A stretch of 64,000 nucleotides of DNA, taken from NCBI RefSeq assembly GCF_010894435.1, contig NZ_JAAIXZ010000027.1, positions 1 to 64,000 of the forward strand, read 5' to 3'. Positions 42,950-52,900 of the stretch are shown here, one piece after another (positions within the stretch are counted from its first letter, which is position 1; each line of letters begins with the position of its first letter). The notes below the pieces were generated by a model, which was given only the letters and a program-made list of their open reading frames with translations, was not told where the DNA came from and made no database searches. The position numbers and the translations under genes were made by a program. This DNA comes from Pyxidicoccus trucidator. GTDB taxonomy: Bacteria > Myxococcota > Myxococcia > Myxococcales > Myxococcaceae.

Positions 42950-43432
42950 CTACTCGTTTGCCACCGCGCGGTTGTTCTCGTACCGAACCTGGCTGACGAC
43001 CCGGCCATCCTCGGCCAGTTCCTTCACGAGGCCGTTCTTGCGGCCGTTCTGGTACTCCTCGATGAGGCGGGGCTTGCCGCTCGGGAAGTACATCACCCGC
43101 TGGCCATCCCAGCCACCGGACTTGAACTCCGCCGTGCTCCGCTTGTTGCCCGACTCATCGTAGAACGTCCAGACACCCACCTTGAGGCCGTCCGAGAACT
43201 GGCCCTGGGTCGCAAGCTTCCCATTGGGGTGGTACTCGACGTACGCGCCGTGCGCGAGCTGGGTCCCCGCCTTGGCGTTCGCCTTGACGCAGGTGAAGCC
43301 CTCGTCCTTGGTGCCGGCCTGTGCCGTGCCCGCCGGGCAGTTCAGCTTCGAAGCGGTGTCGCCTGCCATCGCCGCGGGAGCAGCAAGGGCCAGACCCAGG
43401 GTCAGCATTCGAATCAGTTTGGTAGACAGCAT
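42950..43432 (-). CDS. Exported MORN-repeat protein
   Basis: 160 residues. A Sec signal (LTLGLALAAPAAMAG) is followed by a short cysteine-bounded region (LNCPAGTAQAG to GFTC). About four MORN-type repeats of the form G-x-W-x-x-Y-x-x-G-x-x follow, e.g. GAYVEYHPNGKLATQGQF, GVWTFYDESGNKR, GQRVMYFPSGKPR and GLVKELAEDGRV. Such repeats are often named YwqK-family antitoxins in databases, but here the protein is exported and has no toxin neighbour, so that label should not be taken as function. The start at 43432 has a strong AAAGGAGAG site. It has its own terminator, so it is monocistronic. Confidence 0.8.
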   Translation of the reverse strand: MLSTKLIRMLTLGLALAAPAAMAGDTASKLNCPAGTAQAGTKDEGFTCVKANAKAGTQLAHGAYVEYHPNGKLATQGQFSDGLKVGVWTFYDESGNKRSTAEFKSGGWDGQRVMYFPSGKPRLIEEYQNGRKNGLVKELAEDGRVVSQVRYENNRAVANE

Positions 43433-43573
43433 GGACTCTCCTTTTACAGACGCCGGGTTTCCCGCGCGCACCCTTCAGACGGTGGGGCGTTAGCGAAATT
43501 CACCGGTTCGGCCCAGGCAGTCCAGCGTCTCCTGCTCTGCGCTGGGACTGGGCACGCGCGGTACCTCCACAAC

Positions 43574-43612
43574 AGCCGAGCCCCGCCCCTATTGACAGGG
43601 CGAGGCTCGGCT
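43574..43612 (-). terminator. Terminator after the cysteine-rich lipoprotein
   Basis: AGCCGAGCC (43574-43582) pairs perfectly with GGCTCGGCT (43604-43612), with an inner GCCC/GGGC pairing. It begins 18 bases after the stop and is followed on the minus strand by TTGTGG. Confidence 0.65.
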
Positions 43613-43630
43613 CCTCAGCTGCTCAGCCGT

Positions 43631-44533
43631 CTACTGGTAGTTGGACTGCTGGCAGACGAAATTGCCACCCGAGAAGTAGAAGCCGGCCGAATTCGTGGTG
43701 CTGCTGGCCCCGACGCACAGGCTGACGATGATGTCCGCCCGGTCACGGTTGGTCCCCGTCACGGTGTAATTGCCCGCGGAGCTGCTGATGGGCGCGTTCG
43801 AACGGCCACCATCCGTTTGGACATAGAAGAACTGGCTGAGCTCCGCCGAAGTCTGGGGGAACGCCGTGTTGGAGTACGCGGAGACGCGGATGCGAAGGCG
43901 CTTGGGCGCGCTGGCGGCACAGAAGCCGTCGGTCTGCGCGGACACGAGCTCGGTCTTGAAGATGATCGGGCCCGTCGTGCCCAGGTCGGATTTATTGGGG
44001 AACGCGGTGTAGTTCTGGCAGGTCGGGGCCGGAGGCGCCGAGCAGACGCTGTTCGTGCAAATCTGGCCGTAGGTGCAGGTGGAGCGCCCCTCGCCCGTGC
44101 AGGTGCCGCCCGTGGTGTCGTCCTCCTCGCACTGGCCGGAAGCCGTGTCGCAGACGCGGCCGGTGCCGCAGTCAGAGTCGTCGGCGCACTTGGTCACGCA
44201 CACGTTGTCCAGGTCGGAGCAGACCATGTCGGTGCTGTCAGAGTCCGTGCCGCCATTGCAGAGGACGTCCGTGGAGCACTGGCAGATACGGGTGGTGGCG
44301 TCCGGGCCCGTGCCACCGAGCGCGGCGCAGGTCTTCGCCGTGTCGGGACAGTCGGAGCCGCTCTCGCACGTCGTCACACAGACGTTGGCGGTGGGGTGGC
44401 AGATCTCCGTGCCAGCGCAATCGTCGTTGGTGGTGCAGGTGTCGGAACCGCCCTCCTCGTCACCGCAACCAACCATGAAACCGCTCATCGCGCCGAGCGC
44501 CGTGAGCACCAGCATCATCTTGCGAAGCTGCAT
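43631..44533 (-). CDS. Cysteine-rich lipoprotein
   Basis: 300 residues. A lipoprotein signal ends near VGC (Cys23). Residues 30-170 are a chain of short disulfide-type repeats of the form C-x-x-x-x-D-C-x-x-x-x-x-C (CTTNDDCAGTEIC, CESGSDCPDTAKTC, CADDSDCGTGRVC), as found in many myxobacterial surface lipoproteins. The last 120 residues form an unrecognised domain with two cysteines near the end. The start at 44533 carries an AGAAGGAAGG site, so the longer frame is rejected. It is the gene next after agmX on the same strand but is separated from it by a strong terminator, so any link to gliding is positional only. Confidence 0.75.
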   Translation of the reverse strand: MQLRKMMLVLTALGAMSGFMVGCGDEEGGSDTCTTNDDCAGTEICHPTANVCVTTCESGSDCPDTAKTCAALGGTGPDATTRICQCSTDVLCNGGTDSDSTDMVCSDLDNVCVTKCADDSDCGTGRVCDTASGQCEEDDTTGGTCTGEGRSTCTYGQICTNSVCSAPPAPTCQNYTAFPNKSDLGTTGPIIFKTELVSAQTDGFCAASAPKRLRIRVSAYSNTAFPQTSAELSQFFYVQTDGGRSNAPISSSAGNYTVTGTNRDRADIIVSLCVGASSTTNSAGFYFSGGNFVCQQSNYQ

Positions 44534-44723
44534 GTTGAGCCTTCCTTCTGAGTGGGAACGTCGCTCGGGGCCTCCGGCCACTGACATCAGGCCCCGACGT
44601 CCAATGGAAGCGGGCAGGCTTTAGTCCTGCCTGTCCTGACGTGTCAACGAGTGTCGACAAGGCTCTCGACGCACCCGCCCAGAGGAAATTCAGCACTCCC
44701 GATAGCGGACAGTCCAAACGGAA

Positions 44724-44751
44724 ACGGGCGTGACGCACACGTCACGCCCGT
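44724..44751 (-). terminator. Strong terminator after agmX
   Basis: A perfect 12-bp stem, ACGGGCGTGACG (44724-44735) with CGTCACGCCCGT (44740-44751), loop of four; on the minus strand it is followed by TTCCGTTT. It lies 27 bases past the agmX stop. Confidence 0.8.
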
Positions 44752-44778
44752 CACACACACCTACCGCTTCCCAGCAAC

Positions 44779-46863
44779 TCAGAAGGTGAAAGGGAAGTCG
44801 ATGGGATCGCCCTGCTTCTTGTGGCGGGGGAACGTCCAGCTCTTGATGAGCCCGGAGATGCAGCTCGCCATGTAGGTGGAGCGGAACTCGTCCGTCCGGC
44901 AGGAGACGGCCGTCGTCTTGCCGCTGGTCTGGATGGACCAGCGCATCACCAGCTTCCCGCTCAGCGCCGGGTCCTTCTTCTTCTGCTCGTTCACGCACTT
45001 GATGATGGCCGGCTTGTTGGCCAGCACCACCGCCATGACGTCGGACGTCTGCAGGCGCTCCGGCGTGGAGCCGCCGGGCTCGGGCGGCACGTACGCGGTG
45101 GGCCGCGCCTCGGGCTGCTTCGGCTCCGGCTTCGACTTCTTCGTGCCGAACAGCTCGTCGAAGTCGTCGTCACCGTCGCTCGAGGAGGACGGACGCTCCG
45201 CGCGCGTGGGCTGTCGCTCCTCGGGCTCCTCACGACGCGCGGAGGCCGTCGAGGTGGAAGGCTTGCGGGCCGTCCCGACGCGCTCCGCCTTCGCCACCAC
45301 CGTCTCCGCGGGCGGAGTCGCAGCGACTGGAGCCGCCGCGGGAGGCGGAGTCGCCGCGGCCGGAGCCGCCGCCACCACCGCCGGGGCCGCCGCAGGCACG
45401 GTGCCCGTGGGCGCCGCGGTGCCCGTGGCCGGAGCCACCGCCACCGTACCGCCCGCAACAGGAGCCGGCGCGGGGGTGGCCGGAGCCGGAGTCGCGGCAG
45501 CCGGCGCCGCCTGTGCCACGCCCGCGGGAGGCGGAGGCATGGGCGGCAGGCTCGGGTTCGCCGTCGCGGGGGTGGGCTGGGCCGCCGCCACTGGAGTGCC
45601 CGCGGGCACCTCGGTGCGGTTGCCGTTGTTCATGAAGAAGACCACCGCGCCACCGGCGACGATGAGCAGGCCCACCAGGGCGCCCACCAGGGCGCCCATC
45701 TTGTTCTTGCCCCCGCCCTGCGCGCCGCCAGGAGGCGGATACGCGGGCGAATAGCCCTGCTGCGGATACTGCGCGGCCATGGGCTGCTGCGCATAGGGCG
45801 CGGGCTGCGCGTAGTGCTGCTGCTGCATGGGCTGCTGCCCGTACGGCGCCTGCTGCTGCCCGTAGGGCATGGGCCCGGCCCCGGGAGACATCTGCGCGCC
45901 CATGGCGTCCGCGCCGCGCAGGGACGGCGAGGACACCGGCTCCGGCGGAGGCATGGGAACGTCGAGCAGCCGGGACTGGGAGACGGGCTCCCGGCCCAGC
46001 GGAGGCGCGGGCGTCGGCGGCGGCTTGGCGAGCGCGTCGTTCTCCTCCTTCACCAGCGAGGCCAGCACACTGGCCGCGGACGGCTTCCAGCCCACCGGCT
46101 CTTCGGAGGAAGCGGCCAGCACGCCGTCAGCACGCGACGCCTTGCCCGCGCTGAAGGCGGACTGCACCGGGCCCGAGGACACCGTGGGCGACGAGCCGGA
46201 CACCGGCTCGGGCGCAACGATGACGGGCTTGGACGGACGCGGCGCCAGCACGGAGGCCAGTTCGGAAGTCTCGGACAGCGGAATCCAGTCACTGAAGCCC
46301 GAGCGCCAGCACAGGCTGTCCGGCCCCACCTCGCCGCGGTCCCACAGGTCCTTCACCTTCTCGACGGTGAACGGGCCCACCTGCTTCTCGTCGATGGCGA
46401 CGTACCACTCGTGCGCGGCGGCGTTGGACTTCGCGTCCTCCTTCGCCGGCTCGGCCTCGGCCTCGGCCAGCTTGCGCACGCTCTCCGTGGTGGCGTCACG
46501 GGCCGCGGCCTCGCCGGCCGCCTCGCCCGCCGGAATCTTGTGCGTGCCCGAGCTGAGCACCTGGTCGAAGACGGCGCCAATCTCGTCCTCTTCCCAGTCC
46601 GTGAAGAGGCCGCCCTCGGGCGGAGTGCCGAGCGATGCGGGCATGGTGGCGGCCGACGACTCCGCCTCCTTGCCGGCGCCATTCTGGGTGGGAGGTGAAG
46701 AAGTCGCGGACTCCGGCGCGGAGTCCTTCGCGGCCGATGCGCCCGCGGGGCGCACGGTGATGGTGTGGCCGCACTTCTTGCAACGAACCTTGACCCCCTT
46801 GGGGCCAACTTTGTCGTCGCTAATCATGTACTGCGCGCGGCAGCTGTCGCAGACGAAACGCAT
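44779..46863 (-). CDS. agmX: Gliding motility protein AgmX/GltJ
   Basis: 694 residues, an inner-membrane component of the Agl-Glt gliding machine. N-terminal zinc ribbon with Cys5, Cys8, Cys28 and Cys31 (CDSC...CKKC); GYF-like domain at about 151-194 (WYVAIDEKQVGPF...DLW...W); Pro/Gln-rich linker; one membrane helix at about 387-412 (GALVGALVGLLIVAGG); long Ala/Pro periplasmic spacer; and the AgmX/PglI TonB-like C-terminal domain (about 607-694, SGKLVMRWSIQTSGK, KSWTFPR). In M. xanthus the cytoplasmic zinc ribbon is reported to bind the polarity GTPase MglA, which explains this layout. I chose the ATG at 46863 because the zinc ribbon begins immediately there, with GGAAAAG upstream; a longer frame adds 24 residues. 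It follows agmK by 134 bases and ends at a strong terminator. The C-terminal domain is shared with GltG at the right edge. Confidence 0.9.
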   Translation of the reverse strand: MRFVCDSCRAQYMISDDKVGPKGVKVRCKKCGHTITVRPAGASAAKDSAPESATSSPPTQNGAGKEAESSAATMPASLGTPPEGGLFTDWEEDEIGAVFDQVLSSGTHKIPAGEAAGEAAARDATTESVRKLAEAEAEPAKEDAKSNAAAHEWYVAIDEKQVGPFTVEKVKDLWDRGEVGPDSLCWRSGFSDWIPLSETSELASVLAPRPSKPVIVAPEPVSGSSPTVSSGPVQSAFSAGKASRADGVLAASSEEPVGWKPSAASVLASLVKEENDALAKPPPTPAPPLGREPVSQSRLLDVPMPPPEPVSSPSLRGADAMGAQMSPGAGPMPYGQQQAPYGQQPMQQQHYAQPAPYAQQPMAAQYPQQGYSPAYPPPGGAQGGGKNKMGALVGALVGLLIVAGGAVVFFMNNGNRTEVPAGTPVAAAQPTPATANPSLPPMPPPPAGVAQAAPAAATPAPATPAPAPVAGGTVAVAPATGTAAPTGTVPAAAPAVVAAAPAAATPPPAAAPVAATPPAETVVAKAERVGTARKPSTSTASARREEPEERQPTRAERPSSSSDGDDDFDELFGTKKSKPEPKQPEARPTAYVPPEPGGSTPERLQTSDVMAVVLANKPAIIKCVNEQKKKDPALSGKLVMRWSIQTSGKTTAVSCRTDEFRSTYMASCISGLIKSWTFPRHKKQGDPIDFPFTF

Positions 46864-46974
46864 CTTTTCCGTAAGCCTCGGAAATGACGGGAGAAATCCC
46901 GCATGAATCGTAGAAGTGCCCACCGGAGGGGTCAAGAATGGGTACCACGCCCGCCCGGCTGCTAATCAACGCGT

Positions 46975-46992
46975 GAACCCTTCCCCGGGTTC
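46975..46992 (-). terminator. Small hairpin between agmK and agmX
   Basis: GAACCC (46975-46980) with GGGTTC (46987-46992), five bases past the agmK stop. Short and without a U-run; an mRNA-end or partial attenuator at best. Confidence 0.3.
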
Positions 46993-46997
46993 TGTCG

Positions 46998-49900
46998 CTA
47001 CTTGCGCACCTGCACCTCCACGTGGGTGCCGACAGCGACGCGCAGTTCGTGCAGGTCTTCGGAGGTGGCGAACACGAGCAGCTCCCGGAGCTTGGTGCGC
47101 ACGGGGACGCGGAAGGCGGACCCCGTCTCACCCTGCACCATGCGGCGCACCGGCTCCATCTCCCCCGCGGCGAAGAGTCCCGCGCGAGCGGCCGTCAGCT
47201 CAGCGCCCTCCAGGTACTGGCGGACGGCCTGGGGGGTGGCCGTGGGCAGCCAGGCCCGGGCCGCCTTGGCCAGCGCCGCGCGGTCCGGCTCGTTGAGGCT
47301 CTTCTCCAGCAGGCGCCGCTCGGGCTCCACCAGGTGCTGCGCCTCGGCGATGCGCACATTGCCCACCACGAGGCTGAGGGCCGCCTGGAGGATGGCCTCC
47401 AGCCGCTCCACCGCCACGCGCTGGCTGAAGGCCAGCTCCGGACGGGCCAGCGCCAGGGTGCGGCCCAGGAGGTAGTACACCTCCTTCTGTCCCTGCTCCG
47501 CGAAGTACTTGCCACCCACGCGCACGCAGGCCGGGTGCGTCTGCAGGAGCTCCGTGTTGATGAGCGGCTCGGGAGCCGGCTCGTTGGAGCGCTTGGCCAT
47601 GCGCTCGCGCGTGGCCACGAGGAAGGGCGAGTACAGTTCCACCGCGTCCATGCCCAGCATGCGCGCCACGTACCGGTAGTGGTGCACGTGGTACTCCTGC
47701 GCGCTGGCCACGTCGATGCGGTGCTTCTTCGGCACCAGCTGGTACTGCTGGTAGGGCACCGCGTACAGGTGGCCCGTCTTCGCGAAGAGCAGCCCCATCA
47801 GCTCGGCCAGCGGGCCGCGCGTCTTCGGGTGGAAGAGGTGGTTGTGCCAGAGCTGGTCGTTCAGCGGCCGCGGCTCGAGCGCTTCCTTCTTCTTCGCGTA
47901 GGGCCCCAGCTTGGTGAGGATTTCCTGCTCGTCCTCACCCGCCTCGCCCAGCAGGCCCGCCACCGCCTGCGCGGCCAGCCACGCCCCGTCGTAGTCCTTG
48001 CGCACCGCGCACAGCCGCACCAGCTGGCCGCACACCTTGCGCGGGTCCGTGGTGTTCGGCAGCGCGCGGCGCAGCGCCGCGATGGCCTCGTCCTCGCGGC
48101 CCGGAAGCTGCCCGGCGATGTCGGCGAAGGCCTCCTGCACCGTCGCGTCGTCGGGCAGGCCCTTGGCGGCCACGCCGTAGGCGGCCACCGCGCCCTCCGG
48201 ATGCTTGAGCACCTGGAGGTACAGGTCGCCGAGCGCGCGCCACAGCGCCATGCGCGCCACGTGCGTCTCCGGCGTCTTGGGCAGCCGGCCCAGCATCTTC
48301 GTGTAGTTCTCCTCCAGCGGCTTCCACTGGCGCGCCGCGCCGAGCATCGCCTCCAGCGCGCTGAAGGCCTCCACGAAGCGCGGGTCCAGGTCCAGGGCCG
48401 CGTTGAAGGCCTGGGTGGCACCCTCCACGTCCTTCAGGTCATCCCGGCGCAGCTCGCCCAGCGCGAACCAGACGCGCTTGGCCTTGTGCGGCTCCATGCC
48501 CAGCGCGGGCAGCGCCAGCATCCGCGCCAGCACGTCCGCGGCCTTCTGGCCCTGACGCGTCTCGCGCAGCAGCACGTAGAGCTGGTCCATCACCTCGGGC
48601 GCGTCGGGCTGCGCCTTGAGGGCCGTGGTGAAGGCGTCGATGGCCATGTACGGGTCGTGCAGGTGGTCTCGAGCGATGCGGCCCAGGTCCAGCGCCACCT
48701 TCGCCTTCGCCTCCCCTTCCAGCTCGCTCACCAGTTGCTGACGCAGCTCGGCGGACTTCTCGTACTGGCCCGCCTTGTCCATCAGCACCACCAGCGCGCG
48801 CAGCGTCGGCTCGTGGCCCGGGTCGATGGCCAGCGCCTTCTCGAAGTGGTTCTGCGCGCGGTCCGCCTGGCCGAGCGCGGCGTGGATGTCGCCAATCTGC
48901 CAGTAGACCTCCACCACCTCCAGGTCCGTCAGCTCCTCGCGGTGGTGGATGAGGATGGTCTGGAAGACCTTGAGCGCGCCCTCGTAGCGGCGCGTCTGCA
49001 CCAGGAGGTTGCCGTAGCCCTCCAGCGCGGGCAGGTACGTGGCATCCAGCTCGTAGGCCTTCTCGTAGCAGCTCAGGGCCTTGTCGCGACGGCCCAGCTT
49101 CTCCGCCACGTAGCCCAGGCGGTAGAGCTGGCGGCAGAGGTCCGCGGCGGTGACGGCGTCCTTCTCCGCCATCGCCTTCTCCGCCATCTTCCGCGTGACG
49201 ATGTCCAGCATCCGCTCGCCGGAGGCCCAGTCCTCGCGGGCGATGTAGACGTCCGCCAGCGGGCGCGCGGCCTCCAGGCTGTCCGGAATGTGCTTGAGGG
49301 CCTCCTGCCAGTAGCCGGTGGCGGTGTCGCGGTCCTCGCGCGTCTCCGCGTGGTAGCGCGCCACGTCCAGCAGCGCGCGGCCCTTGGCGGCCGGGTCCTC
49401 CGTCTGCTCCGCCTCCTGGCGCAGCGTCTGCTCGTAGCCGCTCCAGTCCTTCTCCTGCTCCTGGATGCCCTTGAGGGCGCGGATGCTGGGCAGGTGGCCC
49501 GCGTCAATCGCGAGGGCTTGCTGGTAGGCGCTCCGCGCGCTGCCGGAGTCCATCAGCATGTCCTCGTTGATCTTCCCGAGGCGGTAGTACAGCTCCACCG
49601 CGTTCGGTGTCTGGCCGGCGAGCTCCGCCTCCTTCGCCAGCATCTCCAGCGCGAAGGGCCAGTTGCCGCTGCGCTCGTACAGGTTGCCCAGCGCGTGCAG
49701 CGCCGGACGGCACGCGGGGTCAGCCGCGAGCGCCGCGTGGTAGCTGTTCACGGCCTTGTCGAGCGCCTTGAGCTGCTGGTACTGGACGTTGCCGATGTCC
49801 ACGTAGAGTTCGGCCTGCTCCTGCACGCTGGTGGCCAGCGAGAGCTGCCGCTCGTACGCGGAGATGAGGTCCTCCCAGCGGCCCTGCGTCCGGCGCAGGC

Positions 49901-52900
49901 GGATGAGTGCCTTGATGGCCTGGACGTTCTGCGGGTCGATGGAGAGCACCCCCTCCACGCAGACGTCCGCGTTGGCCGGGTTCTGGTACTTGTCCTCCCA
50001 GATGGTGGCGCTGCGGAAGAGGACGCGGACCTTCTCGCGCCAGTCCTCGCTCAGCTCCAGCATCCTCTCGTAGACGGCGAGCAGGTCCGCCGGCTGGTCC
50101 AGCTTCGTGTGCAGTTGCTCCAGGGCCTCCAGCGCGGTGCGGTTGACGGGGTCCAGCTCCAGCGCCTGCCGGTAGGCGGACACCGCGGCCTCGTCGTCCC
50201 CGAGGTCTCGCTCGTAGACGCCGGCCACCTCCACCTGGATGCGGGCCCGCTCCTCGGCCGTGTCGGCCAGGTCTCGCGCACGCAGCAGCGAGGACGCCAC
50301 GTCCGGCCAGGAGCGCTGCCGCCGGTACAGCGTGGTGAGCACGCCCAGCGTCTCCGCGTCCGGCTCCAGCTCCAGCGCGCGCAGCAGGGCGCTCGCGGCC
50401 TCCGCCGGGTCCTCCAGCTTCTCGTCCCAGACGCGGGCAATCTCCTTGAGGATGCCCTTGCGCTGCTCAATCGAGCCGGCGGCCTCCAGCTTCTGCTCCA
50501 GCGCGACGACGTACTCCTTGTCGCGCCCGCGCCGCTGGAACACCGCGGCCAGCCCGTCCAGCGCGGTGGCGTTGGTCGGGTCGAACTCGAGAATCTTCCG
50601 AAACGCGCCCTCCGCGGCCTGCGGGTCGTCCAGCCGCGTGTCGTGCACGCGCGCCAGCGTGGCGTAGAGGCGCTCGGCCAGCGCGCCACGAGGCAGCTCG
50701 TCCGCCACCTCCTCGTAGACCGCGGCCAGCTCCTCGTGGCTGCCCGTCTCGTCCGCCAGCCGCTCCACCTCCTCGCGGAGCGTGTCGTCCGAGGCGTCCA
50801 GCTGCAGCGCGCGGCACAGCGCGAGGAAGGCCACGTCCTTCTGGCCCAGCCGCTCCTCCTGCACCCGCGCCAGCTCGCGCAGCGAGGCCAGCTTCTCCTC
50901 GTCGGTGACGAGGTTGGGCATGTAGCGGTCCATCACCGTGGCGTACGCGCGCCAGTCGTTGTGCGTCTTGTACAGCCCGCGCACGCGCTCGTAGGAGGTG
51001 CGGTTGGCCGGGTCCAGCTCCAGCACCTTCTCCAGCGCGCCCGCGGCCTGCTCGGGCTTGCCGCCCTGCCCTTCCCACAGGTCCGCCACCGCGAAGTACG
51101 CGGCCACCGCGCGCTCACGCTCCTCGGCCGCCAGGTGCACCTGCACCTTGAGCTCCAGCGCGCGCACCGCGTCGTTCCAGGCGCGCAGGGACTCGAAGAG
51201 CGCATACACGCGCTCCAGGTCCGGCACGTGGTGCGGCTCCACCTCCAGCGCGCGGCGTGCCGCGTCCAGCGCCTCCTCGCGGCGGCCCATGCCGGCCAGC
51301 ACCTCGGCCAGCCGCAGGCGCAGCGCCTTCACGCCCTCGCTGTTCTCCTGCAGGGGCACGAGCCGGCGCAGCACGCCCACCAGCTCCTCGCGCTGGCCCG
51401 TCTCGTCATACAGCTCGCGCAGCGTGTCCAGCACGCCGCGGTGGCGAGGGTCCCTGTCCAGCGCGGCCTTGAAGTACGGCACCGCGTCTTCCGGCTGCTT
51501 CAGCAGGCGGTACACCACCCGGCCCAGCCGCTCGTTGAGGCGCACCACCTCGCGCGGGTCCAGCGTCACGGCCAGCCGGCCCTCCAGCAGCTCGCGAAGG
51601 TCCTGCGGACGGTCGGCGCGCTCGTACAGCGACTCCAGCGCGGAGAAGGCCTGCTCGTTGCGCGAGTTCTTCGCCAGCAGCTCGCGGTACAGGTCGATGG
51701 AGCGGCCCAGGTCCGACAGGCCCTCGGAGGACACCTGCGCCATCTTCCCCAGCACGCGGTCGCGCTCGGCGCCCACCACCTTGTCCGCCTGCAGCTTCAG
51801 GATGGCGTAGAGCTTCTCGGACGCGCCGGCGCTCTCGTAGATGCCCTCCAGCAGCCTCGCGGACGCCAGGTGCGCCGGCTCCTGCTTGAGGATGGCCTCG
51901 TACGCCCCGGCCGCGCGGTCCGGACTGTCCAGCCGCTCCTGGTAGAGCTGCCCCAGGCGGAAGAGGTAGCCCAGCCGGTCCGCGGGCTCGGTGGCCCCCG
52001 TCACCAGCGCCTCGAGGATGCCGGCCAGCTCCGGCCACGCCTCCAGGTGGAGGTACAGCCTGTCCAGCGCCACCAGCGCCTTGTCCTGCACCGCCGGGTG
52101 CAGCGTGCGCGCGCGCTCGTAGTAGGAGACCGCGCGGTCCGAGTCCCGCAGCTTCGTCTCCAGCAACTGCCCCAGCTTGAGGCACACCTGCGCAGCGTCC
52201 GCGGCCTCGGCCACGCGCGGCAGTGCTTCCTCGTACGCCGCCACCAGCTCGTCGTAGCTGTCGGAGGCGTCGGTGGCGTTCTCCAGCCGGCGGCGCACCT
52301 CGCCGTCGTTGGGGTCCTCCTTGAAGGCGCGGAAGAGGGCCAGGAAGGCCAGCTCCGACTCGCCCTGCGACTCGCGCAGCGTGGCCAGCTCGCCCAGGAG
52401 CGCCTTGCGCTCGGAGGCGTCGGTGGACACACCCACGCGGGTCTCAATCACCTGCGCCAGGCGCGGCACGTCCCCGCTGGCGCGGAAGGCGCGCAGCAGC
52501 GTCTCCACCGCGAGCAGGTTCTGCGGCTCGCGGGTGACGATGGCCTCCATGCGGCCCACGGCGCCCGGGTGGTTGGGCTGCACCGCGAGCACCTCGCCGT
52601 ACAGCGCCAGCGCGCCCGTCTTGTCCATCAGCCGCGTCTCGCGCACCGAGGCCAGGCGGAACTTCAGCTCCAGGCCGGACTCGGGCGGGAGGAGGGCAAT
52701 GCGCTTCGCCAGCGCGTCCGCCAGCTCGGGCCAGCGCTCCTGCTTCTGGCAGAGCGCCTCCATGCGCTCCAGCGTCGGCACGTCGTCCGGCTTCAGCTCC
52801 AGCAGGCGCCGGAAGGTGGCCAGCGCGCCCAGCGAGTCCTTGAGCTGCTCCTCCTGCAGCGTGCCAATCTGGAAGAGCACCGCGGCGCGGCGCGACGGCT

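Noticed and set aside
42950-43432. Naming the MORN-repeat protein a YwqK antitoxin
   Set aside because: It has an export signal, its own terminator and no toxin gene beside it.
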